From NCBI GenBank assembly GCA_965223105.1, contig OZ244987.1, positions 4,340,001 to 4,404,000 of the forward strand: a DNA stretch of 64,000 bases, written 5' to 3'. Shown piece by piece: positions 15,400-25,271 of this stretch. This stretch comes from JABDMH01 sp965223105 (GTDB taxonomy: Bacteria > Bacteroidota > Bacteroidia > Chitinophagales > Saprospiraceae). The position numbers and the translations under genes are program-made. Each line of letters begins with the position of its first letter. Within the stretch, counting starts at the first letter, position 1. Below the pieces are notes generated by a model. It was not told the origin of the DNA. It ran no database searches and saw only the letters and a list, made by a program, of their open reading frames with translations.

Positions 15400-17034
15400 T
15401 TACACTTGAAACACCCCGGTACGAAATGGTTCAACCCGTCTGTGGTCGGCCGCTTCAATACCCATGGATATGACCTTCCTGGTATCGGCGGGATCGATAA
15501 TGGCATCAATCCAAAGCCGTGCTGCTGCGTAGTATGGAGAGGTCTGCCGGTCATAATTTGATTTGATTTTGTCGAACAATTCCTTCTCCTGTTCAGGTTG
15601 AGGTTCTTCGCCTTTAGACTGCAATGCTTTTACCTGTATTCCTGTCAATACTTCGGCTGCTTGTGATCCCCCCATAACGGCAATCCTGGCAGAGGGCCAT
15701 CCTACGATTAATCGTGGATCATAGGCCTTGCCACACATGGCGTAATTTCCTGCACCATAAGAATTCCCTATAACTATAGAGAATTTAGGAACCGTAGCGT
15801 TGGCCACTGCATTGACCATTTTTGCCCCATCTTTAATGATTCCACCGTGTTCTGAGCGCTTACCTACCATAAAACCGGATACATCATGCAAGAAGACCAG
15901 GGGCAATTTCTTCTGATTGCATAGCAGGATAAATCTTGCCGCCTTATCTGCAGAATCAGAGTAAATCACACCTCCAAACTGCATTTCTCCGGTACGCGTT
16001 TTCACGACCTCACGATTGTTGGCAACGATGCCCACGGCCCAGCCATCGATCTGTGCATAGGCACAGATGATGGTCTTGCCGTAACCCTTTTTGTATTCAG
16101 TTATATTGGAGTCGTCAACTAGTGCGGCGAGTAATTTTCGGGTAGGATAAGGTTTGGCTCGATCTTCGGGTAAGTGCCGGATTAGCACATCTGCCTCCAT
16201 TTTGGGGTCGGATGCTGTCTTGCGTAAGAAACCAGCCCTTTGCGGTGTTGCCATTTTATCGACTAGGATTTTGATCCGGTCTAAGCAAGCGGAATCATCA
16301 GGCATCTTATGGTCAATGATGCCTGAGATTTCAGTTTGAGTGCCTGCCCCTCCCAGGGTTTCTTTATCCACCTGCTCACCAATAGCGGCTTTTACCAGAT
16401 AGGGGCCCGCCAGAAAAATAGACCCCGTACCCTCCACAATCAATGACTCATCTGACATGATAGGTAAGTAAGCACCTCCCGCTACACAGCTCCCCATGAC
16501 CGCCGCGATCTGCGGGATTCCCATACTGGAAAGCCGGGCATTATTTCGAAAAATCCGACCGAAGTGATCCTTGTCTGGAAATATTTCATCCTGCATGGGA
16601 AGATAAACTCCGGCACTATCGACCAGGTAGATGATGGGGATCCGATTTTCCATGGCAATCTCCTGGGCCCGAAGATTCTTTTTTCCAGTCATCGGAAACC
16701 AGGCACCTGCCTTAACTGTGGCGTCGTTTGCTACCACAATAACCATCCTGCCCATGATATGCCCCATGACCACCACCACACCTGCACTAGGGGCACCACC
16801 GTGATCCTCATACATTTCATAAGCTGCCAGGGCACCGACTTCAAAATGAGGCTTATCTTCATCCAGTAGATACGCTATGCGCTCTCGAGCAGTCATCTTA
16901 CCTCGGCTGTGATGCCGTTCAATACGCTTTTTGCCACCACCCAGATAAACCTTTTCCAGCCTCCGGTTCAGTTTGGCAATAGCCAACTGGTGGACATCTT
17001 CATTTTTGTTGAGCTCAATATCAATCTTGGGCAT
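15400..17034 (-). CDS. Acyl-CoA carboxylase carboxyltransferase (beta) subunit, methylcrotonyl-CoA type
   Basis: A 544-residue carboxyltransferase of the crotonase fold. The sequence has GKMTARERIAYLLDE near the N-terminus, then the glycine-rich acyl-CoA site (VMGSCVAGGAYLPIMSDE) and the C-terminal biotin-site half (LVFLHDVSGFMVGKRSEHGG, GNSYGAGNYAMCGKAYDPR, MGGSQAAEVL). Length and the DSAGVYLPMQDEIFPD motif favour 3-methylcrotonyl-CoA carboxylase of leucine breakdown over propionyl-CoA carboxylase. The biotin-carrying alpha subunit is not adjacent. ATG start at 17034; an inverted-repeat-bearing gap separates it from the next gene upstream. Confidence 0.9.
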   Translation of the reverse strand: MPKIDIELNKNEDVHQLAIAKLNRRLEKVYLGGGKKRIERHHSRGKMTARERIAYLLDEDKPHFEVGALAAYEMYEDHGGAPSAGVVVVMGHIMGRMVIVVANDATVKAGAWFPMTGKKNLRAQEIAMENRIPIIYLVDSAGVYLPMQDEIFPDKDHFGRIFRNNARLSSMGIPQIAAVMGSCVAGGAYLPIMSDESLIVEGTGSIFLAGPYLVKAAIGEQVDKETLGGAGTQTEISGIIDHKMPDDSACLDRIKILVDKMATPQRAGFLRKTASDPKMEADVLIRHLPEDRAKPYPTRKLLAALVDDSNITEYKKGYGKTIICAYAQIDGWAVGIVANNREVVKTRTGEMQFGGVIYSDSADKAARFILLCNQKKLPLVFLHDVSGFMVGKRSEHGGIIKDGAKMVNAVANATVPKFSIVIGNSYGAGNYAMCGKAYDPRLIVGWPSARIAVMGGSQAAEVLTGIQVKALQSKGEEPQPEQEKELFDKIKSNYDRQTSPYYAAARLWIDAIIDPADTRKVISMGIEAADHRRVEPFRTGVFQV

Positions 17035-17149
17035 GCATCATTGATGATTTGCTGGCCAAGATAAGGGATTTGGATTTTTCCCCTGAGCAGCAGGCTCAGC
17101 ACTTCCTGTAATATCCAGCCTTTGATGACTCTAGGAAAAGTGCCATTCT

Positions 17150-17372
17150 GACGGGGCCGGAATTCACCAGGCCGGAAACCTGTCTCCGGCTTGTATGGAT
17201 GAAGCAAGGTAGGTTGTAAGCCTACTACTCCCTTCGCCCCAACAGGCAAAAGATCCTTACAAGCCAGCTTGAAGGGCAGGAACTCCCCAGGCCGGAAACA
17301 CCGTTTCCGGCTCGCATGGATGAAGCAATTTCGGCTGTAAGCCTAACACTCCATTCGCCCTATCAGGTGGAA
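17150..17372 (+). repeat. Two-copy tandem repeat of 120 bp with a palindromic core
   Basis: AGGCCGGAAAC occurs at 17169 and again at 17289, exactly 120 bp apart, each followed by a matching arm (TCCGGCTTG, GTTTCCGGCTCG), ATGGATGAAGCAA, GCTGTAAGCCTA-like sequence and TTCGCCC. The second copy forms a perfect GCCGGAAAC / GTTTCCGGC hairpin with a 3-nt loop; the first is slightly imperfect. This explains most of the 343-bp gap between the carboxylase and VWA genes. No gene was found in it. Confidence 0.8.
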
Positions 17373-17377
17373 TGGAA

Positions 17378-19477
17378 TCAGTACGTACCGAGATAACGAC
17401 GCAAAATCCACTCTAAAGCCAACAAACCCATCAGAATAAAAAATAACCATTTGAGGTTGATGGCATTTCGGCTCTGCACAATCCGGTAAAATATCGGTTT
17501 TAGACCAGCCTCATCCCTTATGAGTTGGCTAAGCTGTGATACTTCGTCTGGATAGATCATTCGTCCGTTGGAGGCCGTGGCAAGCTGGTTTAGCAAATTG
17601 TGATTGGCCACTGTTGAGTAACTCTCCTTTTGGATGGCCTGGACACTAAATTGACCTTTGGCATCATGCCTTTCCCCTTCCCATTGCACAGTGGCATTCC
17701 ATTGATAGTCTCCCACCGGTAATTTGCCAGCATTCAAGTAATATCCATTATTCTTCTTAGAAAAAGCAAAGTTAAATGACTCCCCGCGGCTATTGGTGAT
17801 CATCATCGTGACGCTGGGTTCGTTTATTAATTGGTACGATTGATTGTACAATTCAGCATCAAACAAGACATCTTCATTTTCAGCCAATAAATTCTTGGCT
17901 TGATAAACACGAAATTTCCTCTTGTCCTCTTTAAGAGAGATAAATTGAATCGTCTTCGAAATCAACTCATCAAAGATGTCTGTTTCACCATTTTGTACAA
18001 AATCATACAATCTCCACCGCCACAGTCCTTCACCACAGATGATTCCAGCTTTAACACCGGCTTCTTCTCCGATAACCCAAAGAGGAAAATCCGTTTCCAC
18101 CTTCCCAATACGTTGCTTCAACAAAACCTCCGACCCTGGAAACACCTCATATTCCCCAAAGGGAGCATCGATGGGTGCAAACTGACCAATACTTTGCACC
18201 AAAGCATCACTGGAACTAAAAAAGGAAAATGTACCGTTGTAGATGGGCTGCACTATATTGCTGGTACCTCCTTTGATCTTAATCGACACCATTTGTTGGA
18301 ACCGATTTAAGGCGGGTATATTCGTTTGATTGCCAACAATCAGAAGCCTTGGCATTTTCAACTCGTTAATCTTGCGCAAGATGGCCGTGGCATTCATGTT
18401 TTGGGCAGGCAACTGGTGAAGTACCACAAAATCATAGTCCTCCAAATTGCCTTCAAACTTTCGGATAATCTCGGCAGTTACCTCGTAATTGCGATTTTTG
18501 GCCAGCGTGCTGGACAAAGCGGCGACATCAGGATGTGGACTTGCTGCCAATACCAATATTTTTTGACGGGCATCGATCACATCTATAAAAAAATCACGAC
18601 GATTATTCACATAGCTCTTCTCTCCCCCCAGCCCGCTAAGTTGTACGCGATACCGCTGTAACCCCACTTCCTCCTGCGGAATCGTCAATTCAAAAGTGCT
18701 GAAGAAGTCCTCGTCACTGATTCGGAAAACCTGGTCATCCACGACCTGAGTACTTGAATCTTCGATCTTCAAAACCTTTAAAGTACTGCTCTGGCCGAGG
18801 AGATTATAAGCTGAGACATCGACCTGAATGGTCGTCTTGTCTCCCAGGTAAGCAATGTTATTATGAAAGATCTGACGCACATAAAGATCCCGATCTGGTG
18901 TGGTATCCCCAAGGGCAATCGAGTAAATTGGAGCAGTGAAGGCCCGGTTGGCGTAGAGGGGATCGGCACCCTCATTATAAATGCCATCAGTGGCAAAAAT
19001 GACCGCTCCCAAATTTTGATCACCATACAGATCACTGATGTACGACAACATGCTTGATTGGTTACTCGACCCATCGGTGTATTCGAAGGTAAGATCTCCT
19101 CTAATGGACTCTCCAAAGGCATAGGTTCTGACCTCATAATCACCAGATAAATCACCGATCACTGCCTCAATGTCCTGCCGATACTGCTCAAGTTTGGTCG
19201 AATCCATTTCCGTCTGTATCGATGAACTCTGATCCTGAGCTACCACAATGATGGGCGGTTTACTTTCATTCTTACTCTGCTTAATCACCGGTGACAGCAA
19301 CAACAAGGTCAGCAAGGAGACGGTGAGAAATCGTAAGAATGCCAATCCGGTCTTGACCCACCGATTATTGGTAGGAAATCTCCTATCCCGATAATAGAGC
19401 AGCGCTGCAAAGGCCAGTGCTGTAAGCAAGCATAGTAAGATAAACCAAGTGGGATACTGAATTTCAAGATTCTCCAA
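17378..19477 (-). CDS. Membrane-anchored VWA-domain protein
   Basis: A 699-residue protein with two N-terminal membrane helices (about 8-28 and 43-63), a von Willebrand factor A-like domain starting IIVVAQDQSSSIQTEMDS (DxSxS metal site, about 77-90) through VIFATDGIYNEGADP, then beta-rich extracytoplasmic regions and a C-terminal helix LKWLFFILMGLLALEWIL followed by a short basic tail. This topology is common to a Bacteroidota family of uncharacterised VWA membrane proteins, related in layout to the Bat (aerotolerance) proteins. Function is unknown. A TACCTTTG promoter box lies just upstream. It does not overlap its neighbours. Confidence 0.8.
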   Translation of the reverse strand: MENLEIQYPTWFILLCLLTALAFAALLYYRDRRFPTNNRWVKTGLAFLRFLTVSLLTLLLLSPVIKQSKNESKPPIIVVAQDQSSSIQTEMDSTKLEQYRQDIEAVIGDLSGDYEVRTYAFGESIRGDLTFEYTDGSSNQSSMLSYISDLYGDQNLGAVIFATDGIYNEGADPLYANRAFTAPIYSIALGDTTPDRDLYVRQIFHNNIAYLGDKTTIQVDVSAYNLLGQSSTLKVLKIEDSSTQVVDDQVFRISDEDFFSTFELTIPQEEVGLQRYRVQLSGLGGEKSYVNNRRDFFIDVIDARQKILVLAASPHPDVAALSSTLAKNRNYEVTAEIIRKFEGNLEDYDFVVLHQLPAQNMNATAILRKINELKMPRLLIVGNQTNIPALNRFQQMVSIKIKGGTSNIVQPIYNGTFSFFSSSDALVQSIGQFAPIDAPFGEYEVFPGSEVLLKQRIGKVETDFPLWVIGEEAGVKAGIICGEGLWRWRLYDFVQNGETDIFDELISKTIQFISLKEDKRKFRVYQAKNLLAENEDVLFDAELYNQSYQLINEPSVTMMITNSRGESFNFAFSKKNNGYYLNAGKLPVGDYQWNATVQWEGERHDAKGQFSVQAIQKESYSTVANHNLLNQLATASNGRMIYPDEVSQLSQLIRDEAGLKPIFYRIVQSRNAINLKWLFFILMGLLALEWILRRYLGTY

Positions 19478-19498
19478 GTCAACTCATTTTAATACAGA

Positions 19499-19506
19499 CA
19501 AAGGTA
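19499..19506 (-). promoter_or_regulatory. Putative Bacteroidota -7 promoter box (TACCTTTG)
   Basis: On the minus strand TACCTTTG, an exact TAnnTTTG match, lies 22 bp upstream of the VWA gene start. A TTG on the same strand at 19529-19531 is 22 bp further upstream, near the expected -33 spacing. Motif match only. Confidence 0.45.
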
Positions 19507-19704
19507 GCTAACCCACAGCTGCAAACACCAATTTTTAGACTCTTCTAAAATTTACACCCGTAGATGATCTTGCTTTGAAACAATCTATCTGGTACGATCG
19601 TTGAGCATACAAAGCAATCAGGGGTGCTTTTATTATTGAACATAGGTAACTTTTATCTGGCCTTATCGTTAATTTAGTTGAACGCCACAAATGAATCGAT
19701 AAAC

Positions 19705-20982
19705 ATGAGGAAATACATTTTGGGTCTGGTGATCATGTTGGTGTGCATTTCTTTGAAGCTTGACGCAGCATATATCATGCTTCCTATGGATGCTGACCAG
19801 AAAGATCACTTGAAGTCTTACGGAATCACTTATTGGGTACTCGATAAAGGAGCGGAAGCATGGTGGTTGCTTAACTATCGCGGTGGGAGTTTTGTATTTC
19901 GACACAATCCACTCTTTGAAAAGGAATGCTTGACTCGCGGGGTATCTTTTGAAATCATGCCAGATGCTGCCTTCAATGGTATCCTTGAAGAAATCAGTAG
20001 TCCAAGTGTCAATCAAGATGCGATCAAGCTCGAAGTAGCACCAAAGATAGCGGTGTATAGCCCGGATTTTAATGAAAAAGGGGAAGAAGTACAGCCCTGG
20101 GATGACGCCGTGACTATGGTACTCACCTATGCCGAGATCCCGTATGAAACGATCTACGATACTGAAGTTCTCAATGACGAACTGGCCCAATACGATTGGT
20201 TACACCTACATCATGAAGATTTTACTGGCCAATACGGAAAATTCTATCGTACCTATCATGCCTTCAACTGGTATCGTGAAAATCAGAAACGTATGGAACA
20301 ATTGGCTGCGGACCATGGTCATGCTAAAGTGTCACAACTGAAACTAGCAGTTGTAAAGAAAATACGTCAATATGTGATTGGTGGTGGTTTTATGTTTGCT
20401 ATGTGCTCCGCCACAGATACTTATGACATTGCCCTGGCGGCAGAAGGTATCGACATTTGTGCTGAGATTTACGATGGCGACCCAGCAGACCCCAACGCTC
20501 AACAAAAACTAAACTTCTCCCGAACCTTTGCTTTTGAGAATTTTGATCTGATCAAGAATCCGCTGTATTACGAACACAGTACGATTGACAATCGCAATCG
20601 TAAGGTGACTCCGCAAACCGACTACTTTACGCTATTTGACTTTTCTGCCAAGTGGGATCCGGTACCGACTATGCTGACTCAAAACCATACGCGTACCGTC
20701 AAAGGGTTTATGGGTCAATCCACTTCCTTTCGGAAGCAGCACATCAAATCCAACGTGTTGATCTTAGGGGAAAATAAACCAGCCAATGAGGCGCGGTACA
20801 TTCATGGTACGATGAATGAAGGTCAATGGTCGTTCTACGGTGGTCACGATCCCGAAGATTACCAGCACTTCGTCGGAGATCCGGATACGGACCTTAGTCT
20901 TCACCCCAATTCACCGGGTTACCGTTTGATTCTTAACAACGTCTTGTTTCCAGCAGCAAAGAAAAAGAAACAGAAGACCTAA
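19705..20982 (+). CDS. Exported conserved protein of the Bacteroidota 'asparagine synthetase B'-labelled family
   Basis: A 425-residue protein starting at the ATG of MRKYILGLVIMLVCISLKLDA, a clear signal peptide; an in-frame TTG 27 bp upstream is less likely. The mature start (AAYIMLPMDADQKDHLKSYG, then YWVLDKGAEAWWLLNYRGG) is strongly conserved in Bacteroidota proteins that databases label asparagine synthetase B. No N-terminal Cys or AsnB ATP-pyrophosphatase motif is visible, so that label looks wrong. HHEDFTGQYGKFY and GGGFMFAMCSATDTYDIA suggest a glutamine-amidotransferase-like or hydrolase fold, with Cys and His conserved. Function unknown; location periplasmic by inference. Confidence 0.75.
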   Translation: MRKYILGLVIMLVCISLKLDAAYIMLPMDADQKDHLKSYGITYWVLDKGAEAWWLLNYRGGSFVFRHNPLFEKECLTRGVSFEIMPDAAFNGILEEISSPSVNQDAIKLEVAPKIAVYSPDFNEKGEEVQPWDDAVTMVLTYAEIPYETIYDTEVLNDELAQYDWLHLHHEDFTGQYGKFYRTYHAFNWYRENQKRMEQLAADHGHAKVSQLKLAVVKKIRQYVIGGGFMFAMCSATDTYDIALAAEGIDICAEIYDGDPADPNAQQKLNFSRTFAFENFDLIKNPLYYEHSTIDNRNRKVTPQTDYFTLFDFSAKWDPVPTMLTQNHTRTVKGFMGQSTSFRKQHIKSNVLILGENKPANEARYIHGTMNEGQWSFYGGHDPEDYQHFVGDPDTDLSLHPNSPGYRLILNNVLFPAAKKKKQKT

Positions 20983-21348
20983 CCCCCGGACCGAAAGCCC
21001 ACGAGCAAAGCAGACAGAGTGCTGACGACAACAGATGGTCAGCAGCGATTGCCAGCCCCCTTAAAACCACTGGAATCGGTGCTCGGTATTCCTAGGTCTC
21101 GGTTTTCTCGCCGACTGCCCTGTTGTTTCTTGCAAGTACAGTCTTCGCTATGACTTTATCGAAGGTAGTAGGCTACCGATCCTTCAATCAGTGTCTGGTT
21201 CAATGAAATTTAGTTTTGGTTTTCAAGACCCGGCACCAATCGGTATAGCGATTGGACAAAATCGTTTTGCCAAATGGAAAATAGGCTACCTATCGACCAA
21301 AGCAGCTACTGCATTTTGTTATCTTCCATGCCCACTAATTGAAGGTTT
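20983..21348. other. Intergenic region without recognised features
   Basis: A 366-bp gap before the KASIII gene. I see no tRNA, terminator or gene. Two short inverted pieces (GTAGTAGGCTACC at about 21167; ATAGGCTACCTAT at about 21285) are present but weak. Confidence 0.4.
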
Positions 21349-22401
21349 ATGAGAACAAAGATTGCCGGGATAGGACACTACGTACCAGAGCAAATCATCA
21401 AGAACGAAGATCTGGAAGCAGTAATGGATACCTCTGATGAATGGATTCAGGAGCGCACAGGAATCAAGGAACGTCGATTCGGAGTCCGACACAAAGAAAC
21501 AACCACCACCATGGGCGCTCGAGCAGCCGAAAGAGCCATTGCTGATGCAGGCATAGCCAAGGAGGATGTCGACTTCATCATTTTCGCTACCCTAAGTCCA
21601 GACTATTTTTTCCCCGGATGCGGTGTTTTGGTCCAACGGGAATTAAATATGTCGGACTCGGAGATTGGCGCATTGGATGTCAGGAACCAATGTTCCGGAT
21701 TCGTATATGGTCTCTCTGTAGCGGATCAATTCATCAGAGCGGGTACGTACCAAAATATCTTGTTGATTGGATCTGAAATGCATTCTATGGGTTTGGATTT
21801 CACAACCCGTGGCCGCAACGTATCGGTGATATTTGGTGATGGTGCCGGCGCCGTCATTCTTCAGCCGACCCAGGAAGAAGATCAAGGCATTTTGGGTTCT
21901 AAGCTTCATTCTGATGGTCGGCATGCCGAAGAACTGGCTTTCATCAGCCCCGGATGCCATGGTGGCTATCATGGAAATCCAGATCAATACGGCTTCAGTG
22001 AAAACCGCTACGACACGGTTTTCATCACCCAAAAAATGCTGGATGAAGCCCTGATCTATCCCAATATGAATGGGCAGCATGTCTTTAAGTTTGCAGTCCA
22101 GAAATTCCCAGAGGTGATTATGGAGGTCTTGAATGAAGCCAAGTTACAAACATCAGATATCGATTTGCTCATTCCCCATCAAGCCAATCTAAGAATTGCC
22201 CAATTTGTACAACGCATGTTGAAATTATCGGACGAGCAGGTCTACAACAATATTCAAAAATACGGCAACACCACCGCAGCATCGATCCCCATAGCATTGT
22301 CAGAAGCTCGAGACCTTGGAAGAATAAAAAGGGGAGATCTGGTTTGCCTGGCTGCTTTCGGCAGTGGGTTTACTTGGGGAGCCACCCTACTGAAGTGGTA
22401 A
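21349..22401 (+). CDS. 3-oxoacyl-ACP synthase III family protein (KASIII-like)
   Basis: A 350-residue thiolase-fold condensing enzyme. Catalytic triad: Cys115 in DVRNQCSGFVYGL, His277 in LLIPHQANLRIA, Asn307 in QKYGNTTAASIP. The glycine motif near the C-terminus (FGSGFTWGATLLKW) is also typical. KASIII enzymes start fatty acid synthesis by condensing acetyl-CoA with malonyl-ACP; divergent members serve secondary or alternate acyl chains. This copy is slightly longer than housekeeping FabH, so it could be a paralogue. The bacillithiol deacetylase gene begins two bases after its stop codon, so the genes are probably one transcript, though no pathway link is known. Confidence 0.87.
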   Translation: MRTKIAGIGHYVPEQIIKNEDLEAVMDTSDEWIQERTGIKERRFGVRHKETTTTMGARAAERAIADAGIAKEDVDFIIFATLSPDYFFPGCGVLVQRELNMSDSEIGALDVRNQCSGFVYGLSVADQFIRAGTYQNILLIGSEMHSMGLDFTTRGRNVSVIFGDGAGAVILQPTQEEDQGILGSKLHSDGRHAEELAFISPGCHGGYHGNPDQYGFSENRYDTVFITQKMLDEALIYPNMNGQHVFKFAVQKFPEVIMEVLNEAKLQTSDIDLLIPHQANLRIAQFVQRMLKLSDEQVYNNIQKYGNTTAASIPIALSEARDLGRIKRGDLVCLAAFGSGFTWGATLLKW

Positions 22402-22403
22402 AT

Positions 22404-23123
22404 ATGCCAGTAGATATTTTAGCCATTGGCGTTCATCCCGACGATGTTGAACTAAGTTGTGCGGGAACCATTCTTAAGCAGATGCAACATGGCCATTCGG
22501 TTGCAATCTTAGACCTAACACACGGCGAGTTAGGTACCAGAGGCAGTGGTCCGCTGAGATTGGAGGAAGCTGCTAAGGCCGCGGAAGTCTTGGGGGTAAA
22601 AATCAGAATGAATTTAGGCTTACCCGATGGATTCTTTGATCAGTCAAAAGAGACTAAAATGGAGTTGATCAAGGCAGTCAGAAGCCTGCAACCAAAAATT
22701 GTGTTGGCCAATGCTGTTTCCGATCGTCATCCCGATCATGGTCGTGCTGCCAAATTGGTACACGATGCTTGTTTCTTATCCGGTCTTGTGAAGATACAGA
22801 CGAAGGACGAGAGTGGCAGGCCCCAGGATAGATGGCGACCTGAAGTCATCTACCACTATATACAAGATAAAATCTTAACTGCCGATATTGTCGTAGATAT
22901 CACTGGCCACCTGGACCAGAAGATGCAAAGTATTATGGCTTATAGATCCCAATTTTTCGACCCCACCTCTGCTGAACCAGACTCACCGATTTCTGGCAAG
23001 GATTTCTTGGATTTTATACGTGCCAGGGCGCACGCATACGGTCGCCAGATTGGAGTTGAGCACGGTGAAGGATTTGTACTGGCACGACCGGTGGGAGTGA
23101 CTGACTTGCTTCAGTTGATATGA
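22404..23123 (+). CDS. bshB1: Bacillithiol biosynthesis deacetylase BshB1
   Basis: A 239-residue LmbE/PIG-L family enzyme. The start MPVDILAIGVHPDDVELSCAG includes the zinc motif HPDD, with HPDHGRA and YRSQF as the other conserved blocks. The length and the LTHGELGTRGSG motif match BshB1, which removes the acetyl group from N-acetylglucosaminyl malate in bacillithiol synthesis, the low-molecular-weight thiol of many Firmicutes and Bacteroidota. The ATG at 22404 is preferred over an in-frame upstream codon inside the KASIII gene. It starts 2 bp after KASIII and its stop is 6 bp before the aminotransferase, so the three genes form an operon. Confidence 0.88.
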   Translation: MPVDILAIGVHPDDVELSCAGTILKQMQHGHSVAILDLTHGELGTRGSGPLRLEEAAKAAEVLGVKIRMNLGLPDGFFDQSKETKMELIKAVRSLQPKIVLANAVSDRHPDHGRAAKLVHDACFLSGLVKIQTKDESGRPQDRWRPEVIYHYIQDKILTADIVVDITGHLDQKMQSIMAYRSQFFDPTSAEPDSPISGKDFLDFIRARAHAYGRQIGVEHGEGFVLARPVGVTDLLQLI

Positions 23124-23129
23124 ATCCCG

Positions 23130-24323
23130 ATGGAGATGGATGCTGATCTCATTGCCAAATGCAGGGCAGAAACTCCAGGGGTACAGCATGTAAATCATCT
23201 CAACAATGCAGGTGCAGCATTAATGCCCCAAGTGGTGATCGATGCCATGCAGGATCACCTCCTCCTGGAAGCCCATAAAGGAGGTTACGAGGCAGCAGCA
23301 CTGCAGAAAGCACTTATTGAAGATTTTTACAATTCTTGCGCAGAACTGATTGGCGCCCGGGCGGAACAGATTGCTTTTACCAGCAGTGCCACCGATGCCT
23401 ACAACCGGGCGCTTAGTTCAATAGCTTTTCAACCGGGTGATGTTATCTTGACAACCACCAATGACTATGCCTCTAATTTCATTGCATTTATCTCTCTTAA
23501 GAAGAGAATGGATATCAAGATTAAGATCGCACGCAACACGAGCACAGGAGAGGTGGATCTCAGTTCTCTGCAAGAAGATCTTTACAAGTTCAATCCAAAA
23601 CTACTGGCGGTCACTCATGTTCCAACCAATTCAGGCATGATACAACCAGTGGTCCAAATTGGAGAGCTTAATCGGAGTCCGGACTGCTATTTTCTCGTTG
23701 ATTCTTGTCAGGCTGTAGGCCAGCTGAATGTAGATGCCTCCGCCATCGGCTGTGATTTTCTCAGTGCCACCTTCCGGAAATTTTTGCGAGGACCCAGGGG
23801 TGCTGGCTTTCTTTATGTTTCTCCAAGAGTACTGAAAGAGGGTCTAGAGCCTTTGTTTCCCGACATGCGTGGTGCAGATTGGAGTGGCACAGAGCATTAT
23901 CAGGCACGGGTTGATGCGAAGAGGTTCGAAGAATGGGAAAAGGCATATGCTCTCGTGTTGGGTGCTAGAGCCTCCATCCAATACCTGCTGACTCTGGGAA
24001 TTCAAAAGGTTGAAAAGCGGGTCCGATATTTGGCTGAACATCTACGGCTCGGACTGGCTGATGATACCTCCATACGACTTCTGGATCGAGGTGTCGAGAA
24101 ATGCGGGATCGTTTCCATTCACATCCCCGGAGCCAATGGAAAAGAAGCAAAACTCTACCTTCGGTCACACCAAATCAATTCCTCCTTATCCGTTCGTACT
24201 AGTGCTCTGTTAGATTTCCAGGAAAAAGGCGTTGATTGGACATTAAGATTGTCTCCTCACTATTACAATACCGAGGAAGAAATCCAAAAAGTAATAGAAA
24301 AGCTTACTCTTTTTGTCAAGTGA
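23130..24323 (+). CDS. Class V aminotransferase-fold PLP enzyme
   Basis: A 397-residue fold-type I PLP enzyme resembling cysteine desulfurase and isopenicillin-epimerase-like proteins. VDSCQAVGQLNVDA carries the conserved Asp and the context of the Q that contact PLP, and SATFRKFLRGPRGAGFLY carries the Schiff-base lysine. HVNHLNNAGAALMP is the usual N-terminal pattern for SufS-like or aminotransferase V members. Whether it acts as a desulfurase, epimerase or lyase is not decidable here, as no active-site Cys loop typical of SufS is visible. It is the third gene of the KASIII-bshB1 transcript; the ATG follows the bshB1 stop by 6 bp. Confidence 0.8.
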   Translation: MEMDADLIAKCRAETPGVQHVNHLNNAGAALMPQVVIDAMQDHLLLEAHKGGYEAAALQKALIEDFYNSCAELIGARAEQIAFTSSATDAYNRALSSIAFQPGDVILTTTNDYASNFIAFISLKKRMDIKIKIARNTSTGEVDLSSLQEDLYKFNPKLLAVTHVPTNSGMIQPVVQIGELNRSPDCYFLVDSCQAVGQLNVDASAIGCDFLSATFRKFLRGPRGAGFLYVSPRVLKEGLEPLFPDMRGADWSGTEHYQARVDAKRFEEWEKAYALVLGARASIQYLLTLGIQKVEKRVRYLAEHLRLGLADDTSIRLLDRGVEKCGIVSIHIPGANGKEAKLYLRSHQINSSLSVRTSALLDFQEKGVDWTLRLSPHYYNTEEEIQKVIEKLTLFVK

Positions 24324-24403
24324 ACCCTTGGCCAGCCCATAGCTACAAGATTCAAGACCTGTACTTTGATCGGCCGAATGATCTTCCAGCCATCAGAACT
24401 AAA

Positions 24404-24994
24404 CTATTTGCGCCTTGATTTCTTCTTGTTGGTTATCCCACGAAGGAATATTGAGGTCTGTCGCGGTCTCTTATGAACATCCTCAATCGTAATGGGTGTA
24501 AATAGATCACCAATGGCCACACCAATTGAGGCTCCAACGATGGTCCCCAAAATTGGCTCGATAAAACCTGTGGTGGGCTGCTGATTAAGAAGCTCGATAC
24601 TGATCTGCTTAAAGTCTTCCTTTGCTACTGACTTGCCCACCAGATAACCAACGGTTCCTCCAATTAATGCTCCCCACAGATTGGTTTTAAATTTGCGTTT
24701 GCGGCTATGAACCGTGATCGTGTTGATTTCATCGAAATTGATCTCTCCCTGAAAATAATTGGCATCATGAGTGGTCCTATGATAAGTTCTGTTGATCAAT
24801 ACAATGGAATTCCTCTTTACCCTGTACAAGTAGGATTGTGGATAGGTTTTTTCGATAAGATCCAAATCTACTTTCGGTAGTTTGTGAATCTGCCTCGGCT
24901 TTAGGTTGATCCGTGCTCGTGAAAGATCCTGAGAATACAAATCTCCAGCCATGAAGGCAAATAGGATCAGGATAAGTGATATAGAGCTTTTCAT
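24404..24994 (-). CDS. Uncharacterised exported protein with glycine-zipper segments
   Basis: A 196-residue protein with a signal peptide (MKSSISLILILFAFMAGDLYSQ). Two glycine-rich hydrophobic segments follow: WGALIGGTVGYLVGKSVA (about 107-124) and PILGTIVGASIGVAIGDLFT (about 147-166), each like a glycine-zipper membrane segment. The C-terminus is basic (RGITNKKKSRRK). I do not recognise a family. It is convergent with the PLP enzyme gene, 80 bp apart. Confidence 0.65.
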   Translation of the reverse strand: MKSSISLILILFAFMAGDLYSQDLSRARINLKPRQIHKLPKVDLDLIEKTYPQSYLYRVKRNSIVLINRTYHRTTHDANYFQGEINFDEINTITVHSRKRKFKTNLWGALIGGTVGYLVGKSVAKEDFKQISIELLNQQPTTGFIEPILGTIVGASIGVAIGDLFTPITIEDVHKRPRQTSIFLRGITNKKKSRRK

Positions 24995-25271
24995 TTCTCC
25001 TAAGTTAATCGTTCGTTTAGAAATTAAACGATTGATGTAAATGAAATGACGCCTTGTCTGGGCAATACAAAGATCAACAGCTTCCAGAGCTGCTCTTCAT
25101 GTAAGATACCAAGAATTTAGCAACTCACCGGTATCGGATTCTTGTAGTCAAGAACTCTTGATAAGCCTATCAGTATTATGACACCTTAAGCAAATGAAGA
25201 TCTGTACTGACACCTGGCAAGTCCCGATTTTCAATTCAACATTGATCCTTATCTTCATCATCAAAAATCTG

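Noticed and set aside
19678..20982. Asparagine synthetase B function for the 19705 gene
   Set aside because: No N-terminal catalytic Cys and no synthetase ATP motif are visible. The usual label appears to be inherited annotation.
20983..21348. tRNA or small RNA in the gap before KASIII
   Set aside because: No cloverleaf arms, no GTTCRANYC box and no terminator were found.
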